From assembly GCF_900129495.1 (NCBI RefSeq), contig NZ_FQVX01000003.1:1054001-1118000 (forward strand): a DNA stretch of 64,000 bases, in the 5' to 3' direction. The notes below the pieces were generated by a model. That model saw nothing but the letters and a program-made list of their open reading frames with translations. It searched no databases and was not told the DNA's origin. Below are positions 13,847 through 22,947 of the stretch, one piece after another; position 1 is the stretch's first letter, and the number at the start of each line of letters is the position of its first letter. The position numbers were made by a program, and so were the translations under genes. Source of the stretch: Geodermatophilus nigrescens. Lineage in GTDB: Bacteria; Actinomycetota; Actinomycetes; Mycobacteriales; Geodermatophilaceae.

Positions 13847-15619
13847 GTGCTCCTGCGGATGTCCACGCTGTTCCTGCGCACCCTGCGCGACGACCCCGCC
13901 GACGCCGAGGTCCCCAGCCACCGGCTGCTGGTCCGCGCCGGCTACATCCGGCGCGCCGCGCCGGGCGGCTTCACCTGGCTGCCGCTGGGCTACCGGGTGT
14001 TCCGCAACGTCGAGCGCGTCATCCGCGAGGAGATGGACGCGATGGGCGCGCAGGAGGTGCACTTCCCGGCGCTGCTGCCCCGCGAGCCCTACGAGGCGAC
14101 CAACCGCTGGACCGAGTACGGCCCCAACCTCTTCCGGCTCCAGGACCGCCGGGGCGCGGACTTCCTGCTCGGCCCCACGCACGAGGAGATGTTCACGCTC
14201 CTGGTGAAGGACCTGTACTCGTCGTACAAGGACCTGCCGCTGTCGCTGTACCAGATCCAGACCAAGTACCGGGACGAGGCGCGGCCCCGCGCCGGCCTGT
14301 TCCGCGGCCGCGAGTTCACGATGAAGGACAGCTACTCCTTCGACGTCGACGACGCCGGGCTGGACAAGAGCTACGCCGCGCACCGCGACGCCTACATCCG
14401 CGTGTTCGACCGGCTCGGCCTCGAGTACGTCATCGTCTCGGCGATGTCGGGGGCCATGGGCGGGTCGCGCAGCGAGGAGTTCCTGCACCCCACCGACATC
14501 GGCGAGGACACCTTCGTCCGCTCGGCCGGGGGCTACGCGGCGAACGTCGAGGCGGTCGCCACCGTCGTCCCCGAGGCCGTGCCGTTCGACGGGCTGCCCG
14601 AGGCGCACGTCGAGGACACCCCCGACACCCCGACCATCGAGACGCTGGTCGCGGTCGCGAACGAGCTGTTCCCCGACGCCGGGTACACCGCCGCGCACAC
14701 GCTGAAGAACGTCGTCGTCACGCTCGTGCACCCCGACGGCACCCGCGAGCCCCTGGTCATCGGCGTCCCCGGCGACCGCGAGGTCGACGCCAAGCGGCTG
14801 GAGGCCCAGGTGGCGCCGGCCGAGGTCGAGCCGTTCGCCGACTTCGAGAAGCACCCCGCGCTGGTCAAGGGCTACATCGGCCCGCAGGTGCTGGGCAGCG
14901 GCAGCGAGTCGGGCATCCGCTACCTCGTCGACCCGCGCGTGGTCCCCGGCAGCCGCTGGGTCACCGGCGCCAACGCCCCGGGGAAGCACGTGTTCGACCT
15001 CGTCGCCGGCCGCGACTTCTCCTGGGACGGCACCGTCGAGGCCGCCGAGGTGCTGCCCGGCGACCCCGCGCCCGACGGCTCCGGCCCGCTGGAGCTCGCC
15101 CGCGGCGTCGAGCTCGGGCACATCTTCCAGCTGGGCCGGAAGTACGCCGAGGCCCTCGGCCTCGAGGTGCTCGACGAGAACGGGAAGCTCGTCACGGTCA
15201 CGATGGGCTCCTACGGCATCGGCGTCTCGCGCGCCGTGGCCGCGATCGCCGAGTCCACCCACGACGAGCTCGGCCTGGTGTGGCCGCGCGAGGTCGCCCC
15301 GGCCGACGTGCACGTCGTCGCCACCGGCAAGGACGCCGCCGTCTTCGAGGCCGCCGAGTCGCTGTCGCGGGAGCTCGTCGGCGCCGGGCTGACCGTCCTC
15401 TACGACGACCGGCCGAAGGTGTCGCCCGGCGTGAAGTTCAAGGACGCCGAGCTGCTCGGCATGCCGACCATCGTCACCGTCGGCCGCGGCCTGGCGCAGG
15501 GCGTGGTCGAGGTCCGCGACCGCGTGAGCGGGGAGCGCACGGAGGTGCCGGTCGCCGACGCGGCGGCCGCCGTCCTGGCCGCCGTCCGTCAGGGCCCGGC
15601 GACCAGCTCGACCTCATAG
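13847..15619 (+). CDS. proS: Prolyl-tRNA synthetase
   Basis: The 590-residue class II synthetase of the bacterial type has the editing (INS) insertion between the catalytic motifs (about 225-405). Visible are [19 protein letters not shown] near the N-terminus, motif 2 in [19 protein letters not shown] followed by TMKDSYSFD, and motif 3 in [16 protein letters not shown]-terminal anticodon-binding domain follows. GTG 13847 gives (M)[19 protein letters not shown], which agrees with mycobacterial ProS; ATG 13859 is the alternative. Its last 31 bases overlap the convergent VOC gene. Confidence 0.96.
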   Translation: MLLRMSTLFLRTLRDDPADAEVPSHRLLVRAGYIRRAAPGGFTWLPLGYRVFRNVERVIREEMDAMGAQEVHFPALLPREPYEATNRWTEYGPNLFRLQDRRGADFLLGPTHEEMFTLLVKDLYSSYKDLPLSLYQIQTKYRDEARPRAGLFRGREFTMKDSYSFDVDDAGLDKSYAAHRDAYIRVFDRLGLEYVIVSAMSGAMGGSRSEEFLHPTDIGEDTFVRSAGGYAANVEAVATVVPEAVPFDGLPEAHVEDTPDTPTIETLVAVANELFPDAGYTAAHTLKNVVVTLVHPDGTREPLVIGVPGDREVDAKRLEAQVAPAEVEPFADFEKHPALVKGYIGPQVLGSGSESGIRYLVDPRVVPGSRWVTGANAPGKHVFDLVAGRDFSWDGTVEAAEVLPGDPAPDGSGPLELARGVELGHIFQLGRKYAEALGLEVLDENGKLVTVTMGSYGIGVSRAVAAIAESTHDELGLVWPREVAPADVHVVATGKDAAVFEAAESLSRELVGAGLTVLYDDRPKVSPGVKFKDAELLGMPTIVTVGRGLAQGVVEVRDRVSGERTEVPVADAAAAVLAAVRQGPATSSTS

Positions 15620-15987
15620 CCGTCGGCGTCCTCGAGGTAGGCGGCCCGGTGGTCCGGGCCGCCGGCGTACGGGTGGCGGTCGGCGAACAGCAGCCGCCAC
15701 CCGTGCGCCGGGGCCTGCTCCACCAGCGCGTCGAGGTCGCCGTCGCTCCCGGCCCAGAACGCCAGGTGGTTGAGGCCCGGCCGGCGCCGCTCGTGGACGC
15801 CCGCCGCCAGGTCGGGGGAGCGCTCGACCACGACGTACACGTCGCCCAGCCTCCAGGACCGGCCGTGCTCCCACGACTGGTACGGCGCCGCGCCCAGCGC
15901 GGTCAGCAGCCAGCCCCACGAGCGCTCCGCCCGGTCGAGGTCGGGCACCCACAGCTCCACGTGGTGGAGCAGACCCCGGCTGGTCAC
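15589..15987 (-). CDS. VOC family (glyoxalase/bleomycin resistance-like) protein
   Basis: A 132-residue single vicinal-oxygen-chelate domain: [17 protein letters not shown] at the start, LNHLAFWA in the middle and [13 protein letters not shown] at the end give candidate metal ligands (His, His, Glu). GTG 15987 is preceded by GAGGAGG at seven bases, so the longer upstream reading is rejected. It overlaps the 3' end of proS on the opposite strand by 31 bp. Substrate unknown. Confidence 0.85.
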   Translation of the reverse strand: MTSRGLLHHVELWVPDLDRAERSWGWLLTALGAAPYQSWEHGRSWRLGDVYVVVERSPDLAAGVHERRRPGLNHLAFWAGSDGDLDALVEQAPAHGWRLLFADRHPYAGGPDHRAAYLEDADGYEVELVAGP

Positions 15988-16145
15988 GGCGGACCTCCTC
16001 GCGTCTGGCATCATGGTCGGTCGAACACGGCGGTGCGCGGCCCTCTCACCGACGCCGGCCGTGTCCCTGGCTCCGCCCCGGCGTAACCCCACGCGTCCGT
16101 CCGGCGAGCACCGACGAACAGCGTTCGAGGAGAGTTCGAGCCACC

Positions 16146-16643
16146 GTGGCCACCAAGATCAAGCTCATGCGTCTGGGCAAGATGCGTGCTCCGTACTACC
16201 GCATCGTCGTCGCCGACTCGCGCACCAAGCGCGAGGGTCGCGTCATCGAGACGATCGGCAAGTACCACCCGAAGGAGGACCCCTCCTTCATCGAGGTCGA
16301 CAGCGACCGCGCGCAGTACTGGCTCGGTGTCGGCGCGCAGCCGACCGAGCCCGTCGCGGCCATCTTCCGCGTCACCGGTGACTGGCAGAAGTTCAAGGGC
16401 GAGGCCGCCCCGCCGCCCATGAAGGTCGCCGCCCCCAAGCCCGACCGCAAGGCCCTCTACGAGGAGGCCGTCCGCGGCAACGGCGAGGAGCCGGCCGCGG
16501 GTGCCACCACCCCGAAGAAGAAGGCCGCCCCCAAGGCCGACGCCGACACCGCCGACAGCAGCGCCGCCGACACGGTGGCCGAGGCCGCCGGTGCCGGTGG
16601 CGAGGGCCCGGCGGCCGGCGCCACCTCGACGCCCGCCGAGTAA
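16146..16643 (+). CDS. rpsP: 30S ribosomal protein S16
   Basis: A 165-residue S16: [20 protein letters not shown] and [20 protein letters not shown] are typical. The core ends near residue 85. The remaining 80 residues are an Ala/Lys/Glu-rich, disordered-looking extension, as in many actinobacteria. It starts at GTG 16146. It heads the rpsP-khpA-rimM-trmD-nudix cluster, with only three bases before the next gene. Confidence 0.97.
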   Translation: MATKIKLMRLGKMRAPYYRIVVADSRTKREGRVIETIGKYHPKEDPSFIEVDSDRAQYWLGVGAQPTEPVAAIFRVTGDWQKFKGEAAPPPMKVAAPKPDRKALYEEAVRGNGEEPAAGATTPKKKAAPKADADTADSSAADTVAEAAGAGGEGPAAGATSTPAE

Positions 16644-16646
16644 GAC

Positions 16647-16883
16647 GTGCTCGAAGAGGCGCTCGAGCACCTGGTCAAGGGCATCGTCGACCACCCGCGC
16701 GACGTCACCGTCGACCTGGTCGGCGGTCGCCGCGGCAAGACCCTCGAGGTCCGGGTGCACCCCGACGACCTCGGCAAGGTGATCGGCCGCGGCGGGCGCA
16801 CCGCCAAGGCCCTGCGCACCGTCATGGCCGGCGTCGGCGGCCGCGGCCTGCGGGTCGACGTCGTCGACACCGACGGGCGCTGA
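16647..16883 (+). CDS. khpA: KH-domain RNA-binding protein KhpA
   Basis: A 78-residue one-domain KH protein (YlqC/UPF0109 family). The GxxG loop is in LGKVIGRGGRTAKALR. It is found between rpsP and rimM in most actinobacteria and firmicutes. KhpA binds RNA and in some species partners KhpB/Jag to affect cell elongation. It starts at GTG 16647, three bases after rpsP. Confidence 0.93.
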   Translation: MLEEALEHLVKGIVDHPRDVTVDLVGGRRGKTLEVRVHPDDLGKVIGRGGRTAKALRTVMAGVGGRGLRVDVVDTDGR

Positions 16884-16899
16884 GCCCCGCGTCCCGCAC

Positions 16900-17424
16900 G
16901 TGGGAACCCCTCCCCAGGACACCGTGGTGGTCGGCCGGATCGGCCGGCCCCACGGTGTCCGTGGTGAAGCGACCGTCGAGGTGCGCACCGACGACCCCGG
17001 TGCGCGCTTCCGCGTCGGCGTCGCCCTCCGCACCGACCCCGCCGGGCGCGGGCCGCTGACGATCACCGCGGCCCGCTGGCACCGCGACGTGCTGCTGCTC
17101 GCGTTCGAGGGCTACGACAGCCGCGAGGCCGTCGAGGCCCTGCGCGACACCCTCCTCGAGGTCCCCGTGGCCGAGCTCCCCGACCTCGAGGACCCCGACG
17201 CCTTCTACGACCACCAGCTCGTCGGGCTCGCCGCCCGGCTGCCCGACGGCACGCCGCTGGGCGAGGTCACCGCCGTCCGCCACGAGGGCGCCGAGCTGCT
17301 CGTCGTGCGCCGCGTCGACGGCGGCGAGCTGCTCGTCCCCTTCGTCGCCGCGATCGTGCCCACGGTCGACGTGCCCGGCGGGTTCGTCGTCGTCGACCCG
17401 CCCGAGGGGCTGCTCGACCTGTGA
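16900..17424 (+). CDS. rimM: 16S rRNA processing/maturation factor RimM
   Basis: A 174-residue RimM: the N-terminal barrel begins [20 protein letters not shown] and the PRC-barrel domain contains [11 protein letters not shown] and [12 protein letters not shown]. It assists 30S head assembly, binding S19 near 16S helix 31-33b. It starts at GTG 16900. The stop overlaps the trmD start by four bases. Confidence 0.96.
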   Translation: MGTPPQDTVVVGRIGRPHGVRGEATVEVRTDDPGARFRVGVALRTDPAGRGPLTITAARWHRDVLLLAFEGYDSREAVEALRDTLLEVPVAELPDLEDPDAFYDHQLVGLAARLPDGTPLGEVTAVRHEGAELLVVRRVDGGELLVPFVAAIVPTVDVPGGFVVVDPPEGLLDL

Positions 17425-18164
17425 GCGAGCCGTACCGCGTCGACGTCGTCACGATCTTCCCCGAGTACCTGGCGCCGCTGCGCCAGTCGCTGCTCGGCAA
17501 GGCCGCCGACCGCGGCCTGGTCGCCGTCGGCGTGCACGACCTGCGGCAGTGGACCGACGACGTCCACCGCACCGTCGACGACGCCCCCTACGGCGGCGGC
17601 CCCGGCATGGTCATGCGCCCCGAGCCGTGGGCCCGCGCGCTGGAGGCCGTGCGCCCGCCCGGCACCCGGCTGGTCGTGCCGACGCCGGCCGGCCGCCCGT
17701 TCACCCAGGCCGTCGCCGCCGAGTGGGCCGCCGAGCCCGGGCTGGTCTTCGCCTGCGGCCGCTACGAGGGCATCGACCAGCGGGTCGCCGACTGGGCCGC
17801 CTCCGCCGGGCCCGTGTCCGAGGTCTCGATCGGCGACTACGTGCTCGCCGGCGGGGAGTCCGCGGTGCTGGTGATGGTCGAGGCGGTCACCCGGCTGCTG
17901 CCCGGCGTCGTCGGCAACCGCGAGTCCGTGGAGTTCGACTCGCACGCCGACGGGCTGCTCGAGGGCCCGTCCTACACCCGCCCGGCGTCCTGGCGCGGGC
18001 TCGACGTCCCGCCGGTGCTGCTGTCCGGCGACCACGCGGCCATAGCCCGCTGGCGGCGCGCGGAGTCGCTGCGGCGCACCGCCACCCGGCGCCCGGACCT
18101 GCTGGCCGCGCTCCCCGGGGACGCGCTCACCCCCGCCGAGCGGGCGGTCCTCGACGGTGCCTGA
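17421..18164 (+). CDS. trmD: tRNA (guanine-N1-)-methyltransferase TrmD
   Basis: The 247-residue SPOUT methylase forms m1G37 in tRNA. Visible are [38 protein letters not shown] and the knotted SAM site [13 protein letters not shown]. The 3' end overlaps the nudix gene by eight bases. Confidence 0.97.
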   Translation: MSEPYRVDVVTIFPEYLAPLRQSLLGKAADRGLVAVGVHDLRQWTDDVHRTVDDAPYGGGPGMVMRPEPWARALEAVRPPGTRLVVPTPAGRPFTQAVAAEWAAEPGLVFACGRYEGIDQRVADWAASAGPVSEVSIGDYVLAGGESAVLVMVEAVTRLLPGVVGNRESVEFDSHADGLLEGPSYTRPASWRGLDVPPVLLSGDHAAIARWRRAESLRRTATRRPDLLAALPGDALTPAERAVLDGA

Positions 18165-18672
18165 CCGCGCGGAGGTCGCCCGGGCGGTGGTCCGGCCCAC
18201 GGCGCGTGTCGTCGTCCTCGACCCCGACGGCCGGGTGCTGCTGCTCGGCGCCCGGCTGACCGACCCCGCCGTCCCGCCCGGTGACGTGCTGTTCTGGTAC
18301 ACGCCCGGCGGGGGAGTGGAGGACGGCGAGAGCGTGCGCGTCGCGGCCGCCCGGGAGCTCGCCGAGGAGATCGGCCTGGTCGTCGACCCCGCGGCCCTCG
18401 AGGGCCCGGTGTGGTTCCGCCGGCACGTGGGCCCCTTCGCGGGCGTGCAGGTCGACTCGCGCGAGACCTTCTTCGTGCTGCGCGACGTCGTCCACGAGGT
18501 CGACCCGGCCGGCCGCACCGAGCTCGAGCTGCTCGGCGAGGAGCCGCACCGCTGGTGGACCGCGGCGGAGATCGCCGCGGCCGACGTGGAGTTCGCGCCG
18601 CGCGAGCTCGCCGCCGTGCTGCCGGAGCTGCTCGCCGGGCCGTGGCGCCGGCCACCCCGCGTGGTCGACTGA
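18157..18672 (+). CDS. NUDIX hydrolase
   Basis: A 171-residue Nudix protein. The Nudix box runs from [20 protein letters not shown] to EEIGL (residues near 50-73) and follows an FWYTPGG strand. GTG 18157 gives an eight-base overlap with trmD. Substrate unknown; position after trmD suggests housecleaning of a nucleotide or cofactor derivative. Confidence 0.9.
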   Translation: MPDRAEVARAVVRPTARVVVLDPDGRVLLLGARLTDPAVPPGDVLFWYTPGGGVEDGESVRVAAARELAEEIGLVVDPAALEGPVWFRRHVGPFAGVQVDSRETFFVLRDVVHEVDPAGRTELELLGEEPHRWWTAAEIAAADVEFAPRELAAVLPELLAGPWRRPPRVVD

Positions 18673-18860
18673 ACCCGTCGCCCGGGGGCCGCGCTCGGCA
18701 GGGTGGCGCGGATGTGGCACAGTAGAGAGTCGCTGCAGACCGGAGGCGCCCGCCGACGGGCAACTCCCTCCCGGAGTCGCAGCCGACACCTGGTCCGGAG
18801 TGGGGCGCCCCGCTGCCCGGGCCGACGACCAGCCACACGCTGAGACCGAGGAATGCTGCG

Positions 18861-19217
18861 ATGAACACCCTGGACGTACTCGACGCCGACTCGCTGCGCG
18901 ACGACATCCCCGAGTTCCGCCCCGGGGACACCGTCAAGGTGCACGTCCGCGTCGTCGAGGGCAACCGCTCGCGCATCCAGGTCTTCCAGGGTGTGGTGAT
19001 CCGCCGCCAGAACGGTGGGATCCGCGAGACCTTCACCGTCCGCAAGGTCAGCTTCGGCGTGGGCGTCGAGCGCACCTTCCCGGTGCACACCCCGGTCGTC
19101 GAGAAGATCGAGGTGCTGACCCGCGGTGACGTCCGCCGCGCCAAGCTGTACTACCTGCGCGAGCTCCGCGGCAAGGCCGCCAAGATCAAGGAGAAGCGCG
19201 AGACCGTCGCGCGCTGA
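18861..19217 (+). CDS. rplS: 50S ribosomal protein L19
   Basis: A 118-residue L19 with [37 protein letters not shown] and the basic C-terminus [19 protein letters not shown]. The 188-bp upstream gap may carry its own promoter. lepB follows after 75 bp. Confidence 0.98.
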   Translation: MNTLDVLDADSLRDDIPEFRPGDTVKVHVRVVEGNRSRIQVFQGVVIRRQNGGIRETFTVRKVSFGVGVERTFPVHTPVVEKIEVLTRGDVRRAKLYYLRELRGKAAKIKEKRETVAR

Positions 19218-19278
19218 CGCGACCTCCGTTCCCCGGCCGGCTCCGCCCGGCCTGACCGCGGCGGGTCCACCGCGGCCG

Positions 19279-19284
19279 TACGCT
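19279..19284 (+). promoter_or_regulatory. Candidate -10 element giving a leaderless lepB mRNA
   Basis: TACGCT ends eight bases before the lepB ATG. A start point seven to eight bases downstream would put transcription at the start codon itself. No Shine-Dalgarno sequence precedes this ATG. Confidence 0.4.
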
Positions 19285-19292
19285 GACTCCCG

Positions 19293-20192
19293 ATGAGCAG
19301 CGACCGGTCCGGTGGGCCCGCCGACGTCGTCCCGGGGGAGGACCCGCCGCCCAGGACGGCGGCCCGACGGTCCCTCTGGCGGCGCCGGCCCGCCCAGCCG
19401 GAGAAGAAGAGCTCCCTGCTGCGTGAGCTGCCCGTGCTGCTGCTTGTGGCCTTCGTCCTGGCCCTGCTGGTCAAGACGTTCCTCGCCCAGGCGTTCTTCA
19501 TCCCCTCGGGGTCGATGGAGCAGACGCTGCACGGCTGCCCGGGCTGCACCGGCGACCGCGTGCTGGTGAACAAGGTCCCGTACTGGTTCGGCGAGCCCGA
19601 GCCCGGCGACATCGTCGTCTTCGAGGGCCCCGACACCTGGGTGCCCGAGGTCGACTACCAGGAGCCCTCGAACTGGTTCACCGGCGGCCTGCTGTGGCTC
19701 GGCCGCGCCGTGGGCGTCGCGCCGCCGAGCGAGGACGACTACGTCAAGCGGGTCATCGCCACCGGCGGGCAGACCGTGCAGTGCTGCGACGCCGAGGGCC
19801 GGGTGACCGTCGACGGCGAGCCGCTCGACGAGCCCTACATCTTCGAGGACACCCCGCTGGAGAGCCGCCCGTTCGGCCCGGTGACGGTCCCCGAGGGGCG
19901 CCTGTGGGTCATGGGCGACCACCGCTCGGCGTCGGCCGACTCCCGCGCGCACGTCGGCGACCGCTACGGCGGCACGATCGCCGTCGACGACGTCATCGGC
20001 AAGGCGGCGCTCATCGTCTGGCCGGTCGACCGCTTCGGCACGCTCGACTCCCCGGACATCCAGGCCGCCGAGGCCGCCGCCACGAGCGGCCGGATCGGCC
20101 AGGTGCTGCCCCTGGGCGCCGGCCTGGTCGGTGCGCTGCCGGTCGCGGTGTGGAACCGGCGACGGCGGCTGCGCCGCGCCCCACCGGGCTGA
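19293..20192 (+). CDS. lepB: Signal peptidase I
   Basis: The 299-residue type I signal peptidase has a cytosolic N-terminus of about 45 residues and a membrane helix (ELPVLLLVAFVLALLVKTF). The catalytic Ser follows in FIPSGSMEQTL. The catalytic Lys is in DDYVKRVIATGG and box E is GDHRSASADSR. A second hydrophobic segment lies near the C-terminus (about 270-288), followed by an Arg-rich tail. It cleaves Sec and Tat signal peptides at the outer face of the membrane. A hairpin follows the gene. Confidence 0.96.
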   Translation: MSSDRSGGPADVVPGEDPPPRTAARRSLWRRRPAQPEKKSSLLRELPVLLLVAFVLALLVKTFLAQAFFIPSGSMEQTLHGCPGCTGDRVLVNKVPYWFGEPEPGDIVVFEGPDTWVPEVDYQEPSNWFTGGLLWLGRAVGVAPPSEDDYVKRVIATGGQTVQCCDAEGRVTVDGEPLDEPYIFEDTPLESRPFGPVTVPEGRLWVMGDHRSASADSRAHVGDRYGGTIAVDDVIGKAALIVWPVDRFGTLDSPDIQAAEAAATSGRIGQVLPLGAGLVGALPVAVWNRRRRLRRAPPG

Positions 20193-20213
20193 CCCGCCCC
20201 CCGTGCGCTCCCT

Positions 20214-20248
20214 CGACGGCGCCGTCCCTCCCCGGGGCGGCGCCGTCG
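20214..20248 (+). terminator. Hairpin after lepB
   Basis: Perfect 11-bp arms, 20214-20224 and 20238-20248, around a GC-rich loop, 22 bp after the lepB stop. No T-run. Confidence 0.65.
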
Positions 20249-20447
20249 CCGTTTCCCGTCCGACCATTCCGCAGAATGGTCGTCCCCATGTCGACAATCG
20301 CGAGTCGGTGACCGGTGCGCGTTTCCCGTGTGACGACGGCCGCACCGGAAAAGGCAGAAAAAATCCCCAGGAAGTGTTCAAGCGATCGCCAATACCGCCC
20401 GATGGAGTAATCGAGAGCAACACCGGTTTCCCGAAATGGAGTAAGTC
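20249..20447 (+). promoter_or_regulatory. AT-richer leader/promoter region of the BldM-like regulator
   Basis: This stretch is visibly less GC-rich than its surroundings. It contains an inverted repeat (20261-20282), three copies of GTTTCCCG at 20251, 20321 and 20426, and two copies of ATGGAGTAA at 20402 and 20436. The last contains the GGAG that serves as ribosome-binding site for the GTG at 20448. No clear -35/-10 pair could be assigned. Confidence 0.5.
20261..20282. repeat. Perfect 9-bp inverted repeat (possible operator)
   Basis: Arms CGACCATTC (20261-20269) and GAATGGTCG (20274-20282) are separated by CGCA. The AT content and short spacing look more like a dimer binding site than a terminator. 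Confidence 0.45.
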
Positions 20448-21170
20448 GTGTCCGCACCCCTGGCGAGCGCCACCCGCGGCGTCACCCGCGTGCTCCTCCT
20501 CGCCGACGCCCCCGTCCTGCGCCGCGGCCTGGTCAGCATGGTCAACGAGACCGCCGGCATGCAGTCGGTGGGCACCCCGGGCGAGCTCCGCCGGGCGCTG
20601 ACCCTCGTCGAGACCGCCCGCCCCGACGCCGTGGTCGTCGAGCTGGGTGCCGGTCGCGCCGCCACCCTCAACGTCGTCCGCGACCTGCGCCGCCGCTTCC
20701 CCCGGGTCGCCGTCGTCGCGCTGGCCACCTCCGAGGACCCGGCCGTCGTGAACGAGGCCGTCGCCGCCGGTGTCCGCGGCTACCTCATGCTCAACACCTC
20801 GCCGACCCTGCTCGGCTGGGCGATCCTGGCCGCCCGTGCCGGCCGCACCGTGGTGGACCCGCAGATCCGCCGGGTCGAGGGCGCCGCCGCCGCGCCGGTG
20901 GCCAAGCCGCTCACCCCCGAGGTGCCGCTGACCCGCCGCGAGCAGGACGTCCTCGACGAGCTGCTGCAGGGCCAGTCCAACCGCCAGATCGGCCGCAACC
21001 TGTTCATCAGCGAGGACACCGTCAAGTCGCACGTCAAGGCGATCCTGCGCAAGCTGGGTGCCCGGGACCGCGCGCACGCCGTCTCCCTGGTCCTGTCCTC
21101 GCGCGGCACCGCCGCCTGCAGCTGCGGCGCCCACGCCGTGGCCGCCGCCTCCGCCCCCGTGGAGGTCTGA
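20448..21170 (+). CDS. BldM-like orphan response regulator with degenerate receiver
   Basis: 240 residues: an N-terminal receiver-like domain (about 12-130) and a LuxR/NarL helix-turn-helix (about 155-215; SNRQIGRNLFISEDTVKSH, then KLGARDRAHAVSL). The receiver is atypical. The phosphoacceptor position is Glu65 (VVVELGAG), one acidic-pocket residue is lost (LLADAP), and the conserved Lys after GYL is Leu115. The DNA-binding region resembles Streptomyces BldM, an atypical regulator that works without phosphorylation. The tail carries CSCGAH. No histidine kinase is adjacent. It starts at GTG 20448 after GGAG. Confidence 0.85.
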   Translation: MSAPLASATRGVTRVLLLADAPVLRRGLVSMVNETAGMQSVGTPGELRRALTLVETARPDAVVVELGAGRAATLNVVRDLRRRFPRVAVVALATSEDPAVVNEAVAAGVRGYLMLNTSPTLLGWAILAARAGRTVVDPQIRRVEGAAAAPVAKPLTPEVPLTRREQDVLDELLQGQSNRQIGRNLFISEDTVKSHVKAILRKLGARDRAHAVSLVLSSRGTAACSCGAHAVAAASAPVEV

Positions 21171-21187
21171 ACCTCCATCCGCTCTGC

Positions 21188-21284
21188 CCGGACCGTCCGC
21201 CTCCTCGGCGGTCCGGCACCGCGGGCCTCTCGGTCCGCTCCGGTCCGCGGGCCGGTCCCCACTGACCCGGGGGCCGGCCCGCGG
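21188..21284 (+). terminator. Tandem terminator hairpins after the BldM-like gene
   Basis: A first hairpin has 8-bp arms at 21188-21195 and 21209-21216. A second, much stronger one has perfect 11-bp arms at 21245-21255 and 21274-21284, extended inward by CCCC/GGGG. They separate the regulator from rnhB. Confidence 0.7.
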
Positions 21285-21335
21285 CCGTGTGGTGCGGGCT
21301 TCCCGGGCCCGGTCCGGTCCGTCGGTGCCGGGTCG

Positions 21336-21341
21336 TACTGT
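21336..21341 (+). promoter_or_regulatory. Candidate -10 element close to the rnhB start
   Basis: TACTGT ends nine bases before the rnhB ATG and no Shine-Dalgarno follows, so a leaderless or near-leaderless transcript is possible. Confidence 0.35.
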
Positions 21342-21350
21342 CGGACGGCG

Positions 21351-22139
21351 ATGGCAGGCCGTCTTCCCCCCGCCCACCGGGCCGCCGCCGTGCCGGCCGC
21401 CCGGACCCGCCGTCCGGCACCGCCGGAGCCGCCCGGCAGCGACGCGCTGTGGGACATGGAGCGCTCGCTGCGCCGGCGCGGGTTCTCCGCCGTCGCCGGC
21501 GCCGACGAGGCCGGCCGCGGCGCCTGCGCCGGCCCGCTCGTGGCCGCCGCCTGCGTGCTGCCCGCCGGCCGCCGCGGCCGCGTTCCGGGGCTCGCCGACT
21601 CCAAGCTGCTCACCGCCGCCGCCCGCGACCGGGCCTACGACGAGATCGTCGACCGCGCGGTCTCCTGGTCGGTGGTGGTCATCCCGGTCGAGGACCTCGA
21701 CGCGCGCGGCATGCACGTCACCAACCTCGAGGCGCTGCGCCGCGCGGTGAGCGCGCTCGACCCGCCGGCCGACTACGTGCTCACCGACGGCTTCCCGGTG
21801 CCCGGCCTCGGCGTGCCCACCCTCGCCGTCTGGAAGGGCGACCGGGTGGCGGCGTGCGTGGCCGCGGCGTCGGTGCTGGCGAAGGTCACCCGGGACCGGA
21901 TCATGCTCGACCTGCACGAGCGGTTCCCCGAGTACGACTTCGCCGTGCACAAGGGCTACACGACCGGCGCGCACACGGCCGCGCTGGAGCGTCACGGCCC
22001 CTGCCCGGAGCACCGCTCGCGCTTCGTCAACGTCGCCCGCGCCCGCGACGCGCACGCCGGCCGGGAACTCCACCTCACCGCCGCGGGCGGCATGGTCGAT
22101 GATGGGGGCATGCGCACGATCTCCGGAGACCCGCGATGA
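21351..22139 (+). CDS. rnhB: Ribonuclease HII
   Basis: 262 residues. The active-site motif ADEAGRG places Asp52-Glu53. LTDGFP and VTRDRIM supply the other carboxylates, and HKGYTTGAH is the conserved basic loop. It removes misincorporated ribonucleotides and RNA from RNA-DNA hybrids. The first 35 residues are a Pro/Arg/Ala-rich extension. The stop overlaps the next ATG (ATGA). Confidence 0.95.
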   Translation: MAGRLPPAHRAAAVPAARTRRPAPPEPPGSDALWDMERSLRRRGFSAVAGADEAGRGACAGPLVAAACVLPAGRRGRVPGLADSKLLTAAARDRAYDEIVDRAVSWSVVVIPVEDLDARGMHVTNLEALRRAVSALDPPADYVLTDGFPVPGLGVPTLAVWKGDRVAACVAAASVLAKVTRDRIMLDLHERFPEYDFAVHKGYTTGAHTAALERHGPCPEHRSRFVNVARARDAHAGRELHLTAAGGMVDDGGMRTISGDPR

Positions 22140-22456
22140 GCACCGAGGACCTGGAGAAGTACGAGACCGAGATGGAGCTGCAGCTCTATCGCGAGTACCG
22201 GGACATCGTCCGCCAGTTCACCTACGTGGTGGAGACCGAGCGGCGCTTCTACCTGGCCAACTCCGTCGACCTGCAGGTGCGCGAGGCCGGCGGCGAGGTG
22301 TTCTTCGAGCTCAAGCTCTCCGACGCCTGGGTGTGGGACATGTACCGCCCGGCCCGCTTCGTGCGGAACGTGCGCGTGCTGACGTTCAAGGACGTCAACG
22401 TCGAGGAGCTCGACAAGCCCGACCTCGAGCTGCCCGACGGGCCCCGCATCACCTGA
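22136..22456 (+). CDS. DUF2469 family protein
   Basis: A 106-residue protein of an actinobacterial family found after rnhB: DLEKYETEMELQLYREYRD and WDMYRPARFVRNVRVLTFKD are diagnostic. It is acidic and soluble, of unknown function. It is coupled to rnhB by an ATGA overlap. Confidence 0.9.
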   Translation: MSTEDLEKYETEMELQLYREYRDIVRQFTYVVETERRFYLANSVDLQVREAGGEVFFELKLSDAWVWDMYRPARFVRNVRVLTFKDVNVEELDKPDLELPDGPRIT

Positions 22457-22509
22457 CGTCGCCTCCACGCCCCGGACGCTGACCGGCGGGGCCGACGGGA
22501 CCGCCGCGG

Positions 22510-22537
22510 CCGTCCACAGGCGCATCCGGTGTCCACA
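22510..22537 (+). promoter_or_regulatory. Pair of DnaA-box-like sites
   Basis: CCGTCCACA (22510-22518) and GTGTCCACA (22529-22537) match the DnaA box TTGTCCACA at 7/9 and 8/9 positions, in the same orientation, 19 bp apart. They lie in the gap before the yraN-comM-dprA group. Confidence 0.35.
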
Positions 22538-22587
22538 GACGTCGCCGGACGCCCCCGACCGGGGCCGGCCGCGGTGACGGTCGGCGG

Positions 22588-22947
22588 GTGCCCACTCCCT
22601 CCGAACTCGGCAGCCGCGGCGAGTCGATCGCCGCGACCTACCTCACCGACGCCGGCCTGCGCGTCCTCGACCGCAACTGGCGCTGCCGCGACGGCGAGCT
22701 CGACATCGTCGCCCGCGACGGCGCGGCGATCGTCTTCTGCGAGGTGAAGACCCGCCGCGCCACCGGCTTCGGCCACCCGGTCGAGGCGGTGCCGGCCGCC
22801 AAGCAGCGGCGCCTGCGCACGCTGGCCCGGCGCTGGCTCGCCGCCCACGACGAGCACGCGCCCGACCTGCGCTTCGACGTCGTCGGCGTCCTCGTCCGCC
22901 CGGCGGGCCCGGCGCTCGTCACCCACCTGCGCGGGGCGTTCTCGTGA
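22588..22947 (+). CDS. yraN: UPF0102 (YraN) family nuclease-like protein
   Basis: 119 residues with the restriction-endonuclease-like core: RNWRCRDGELDIVARDG then IVFCEVKTRR (Asp and Glu-x-Lys). The family sits next to comM and dprA in many bacteria; its role is unsettled. GTG 22588 was taken because GELGSRGE-type N-termini follow at once. The stop overlaps the comM GTG by four bases. Confidence 0.9.
   Translation: MPTPSELGSRGESIAATYLTDAGLRVLDRNWRCRDGELDIVARDGAAIVFCEVKTRRATGFGHPVEAVPAAKQRRLRTLARRWLAAHDEHAPDLRFDVVGVLVRPAGPALVTHLRGAFS

Noticed and set aside
20388-20395. WhiG-type promoter for the BldM-like gene (GCCAATAC resembles GCCGATAA)
   Set aside because: Only six of eight bases match and no TAAA-like -35 occurs at the expected 15-base spacing.
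17205-22073. Open minus-strand frame of about 1,620 codons opposite rimM, trmD, rplS, lepB and rnhB
   Set aside because: It lies antisense to several well-identified genes, has Arg/Gly/Ala/His-rich composition and no domain; it is a by-product of high third-position GC.
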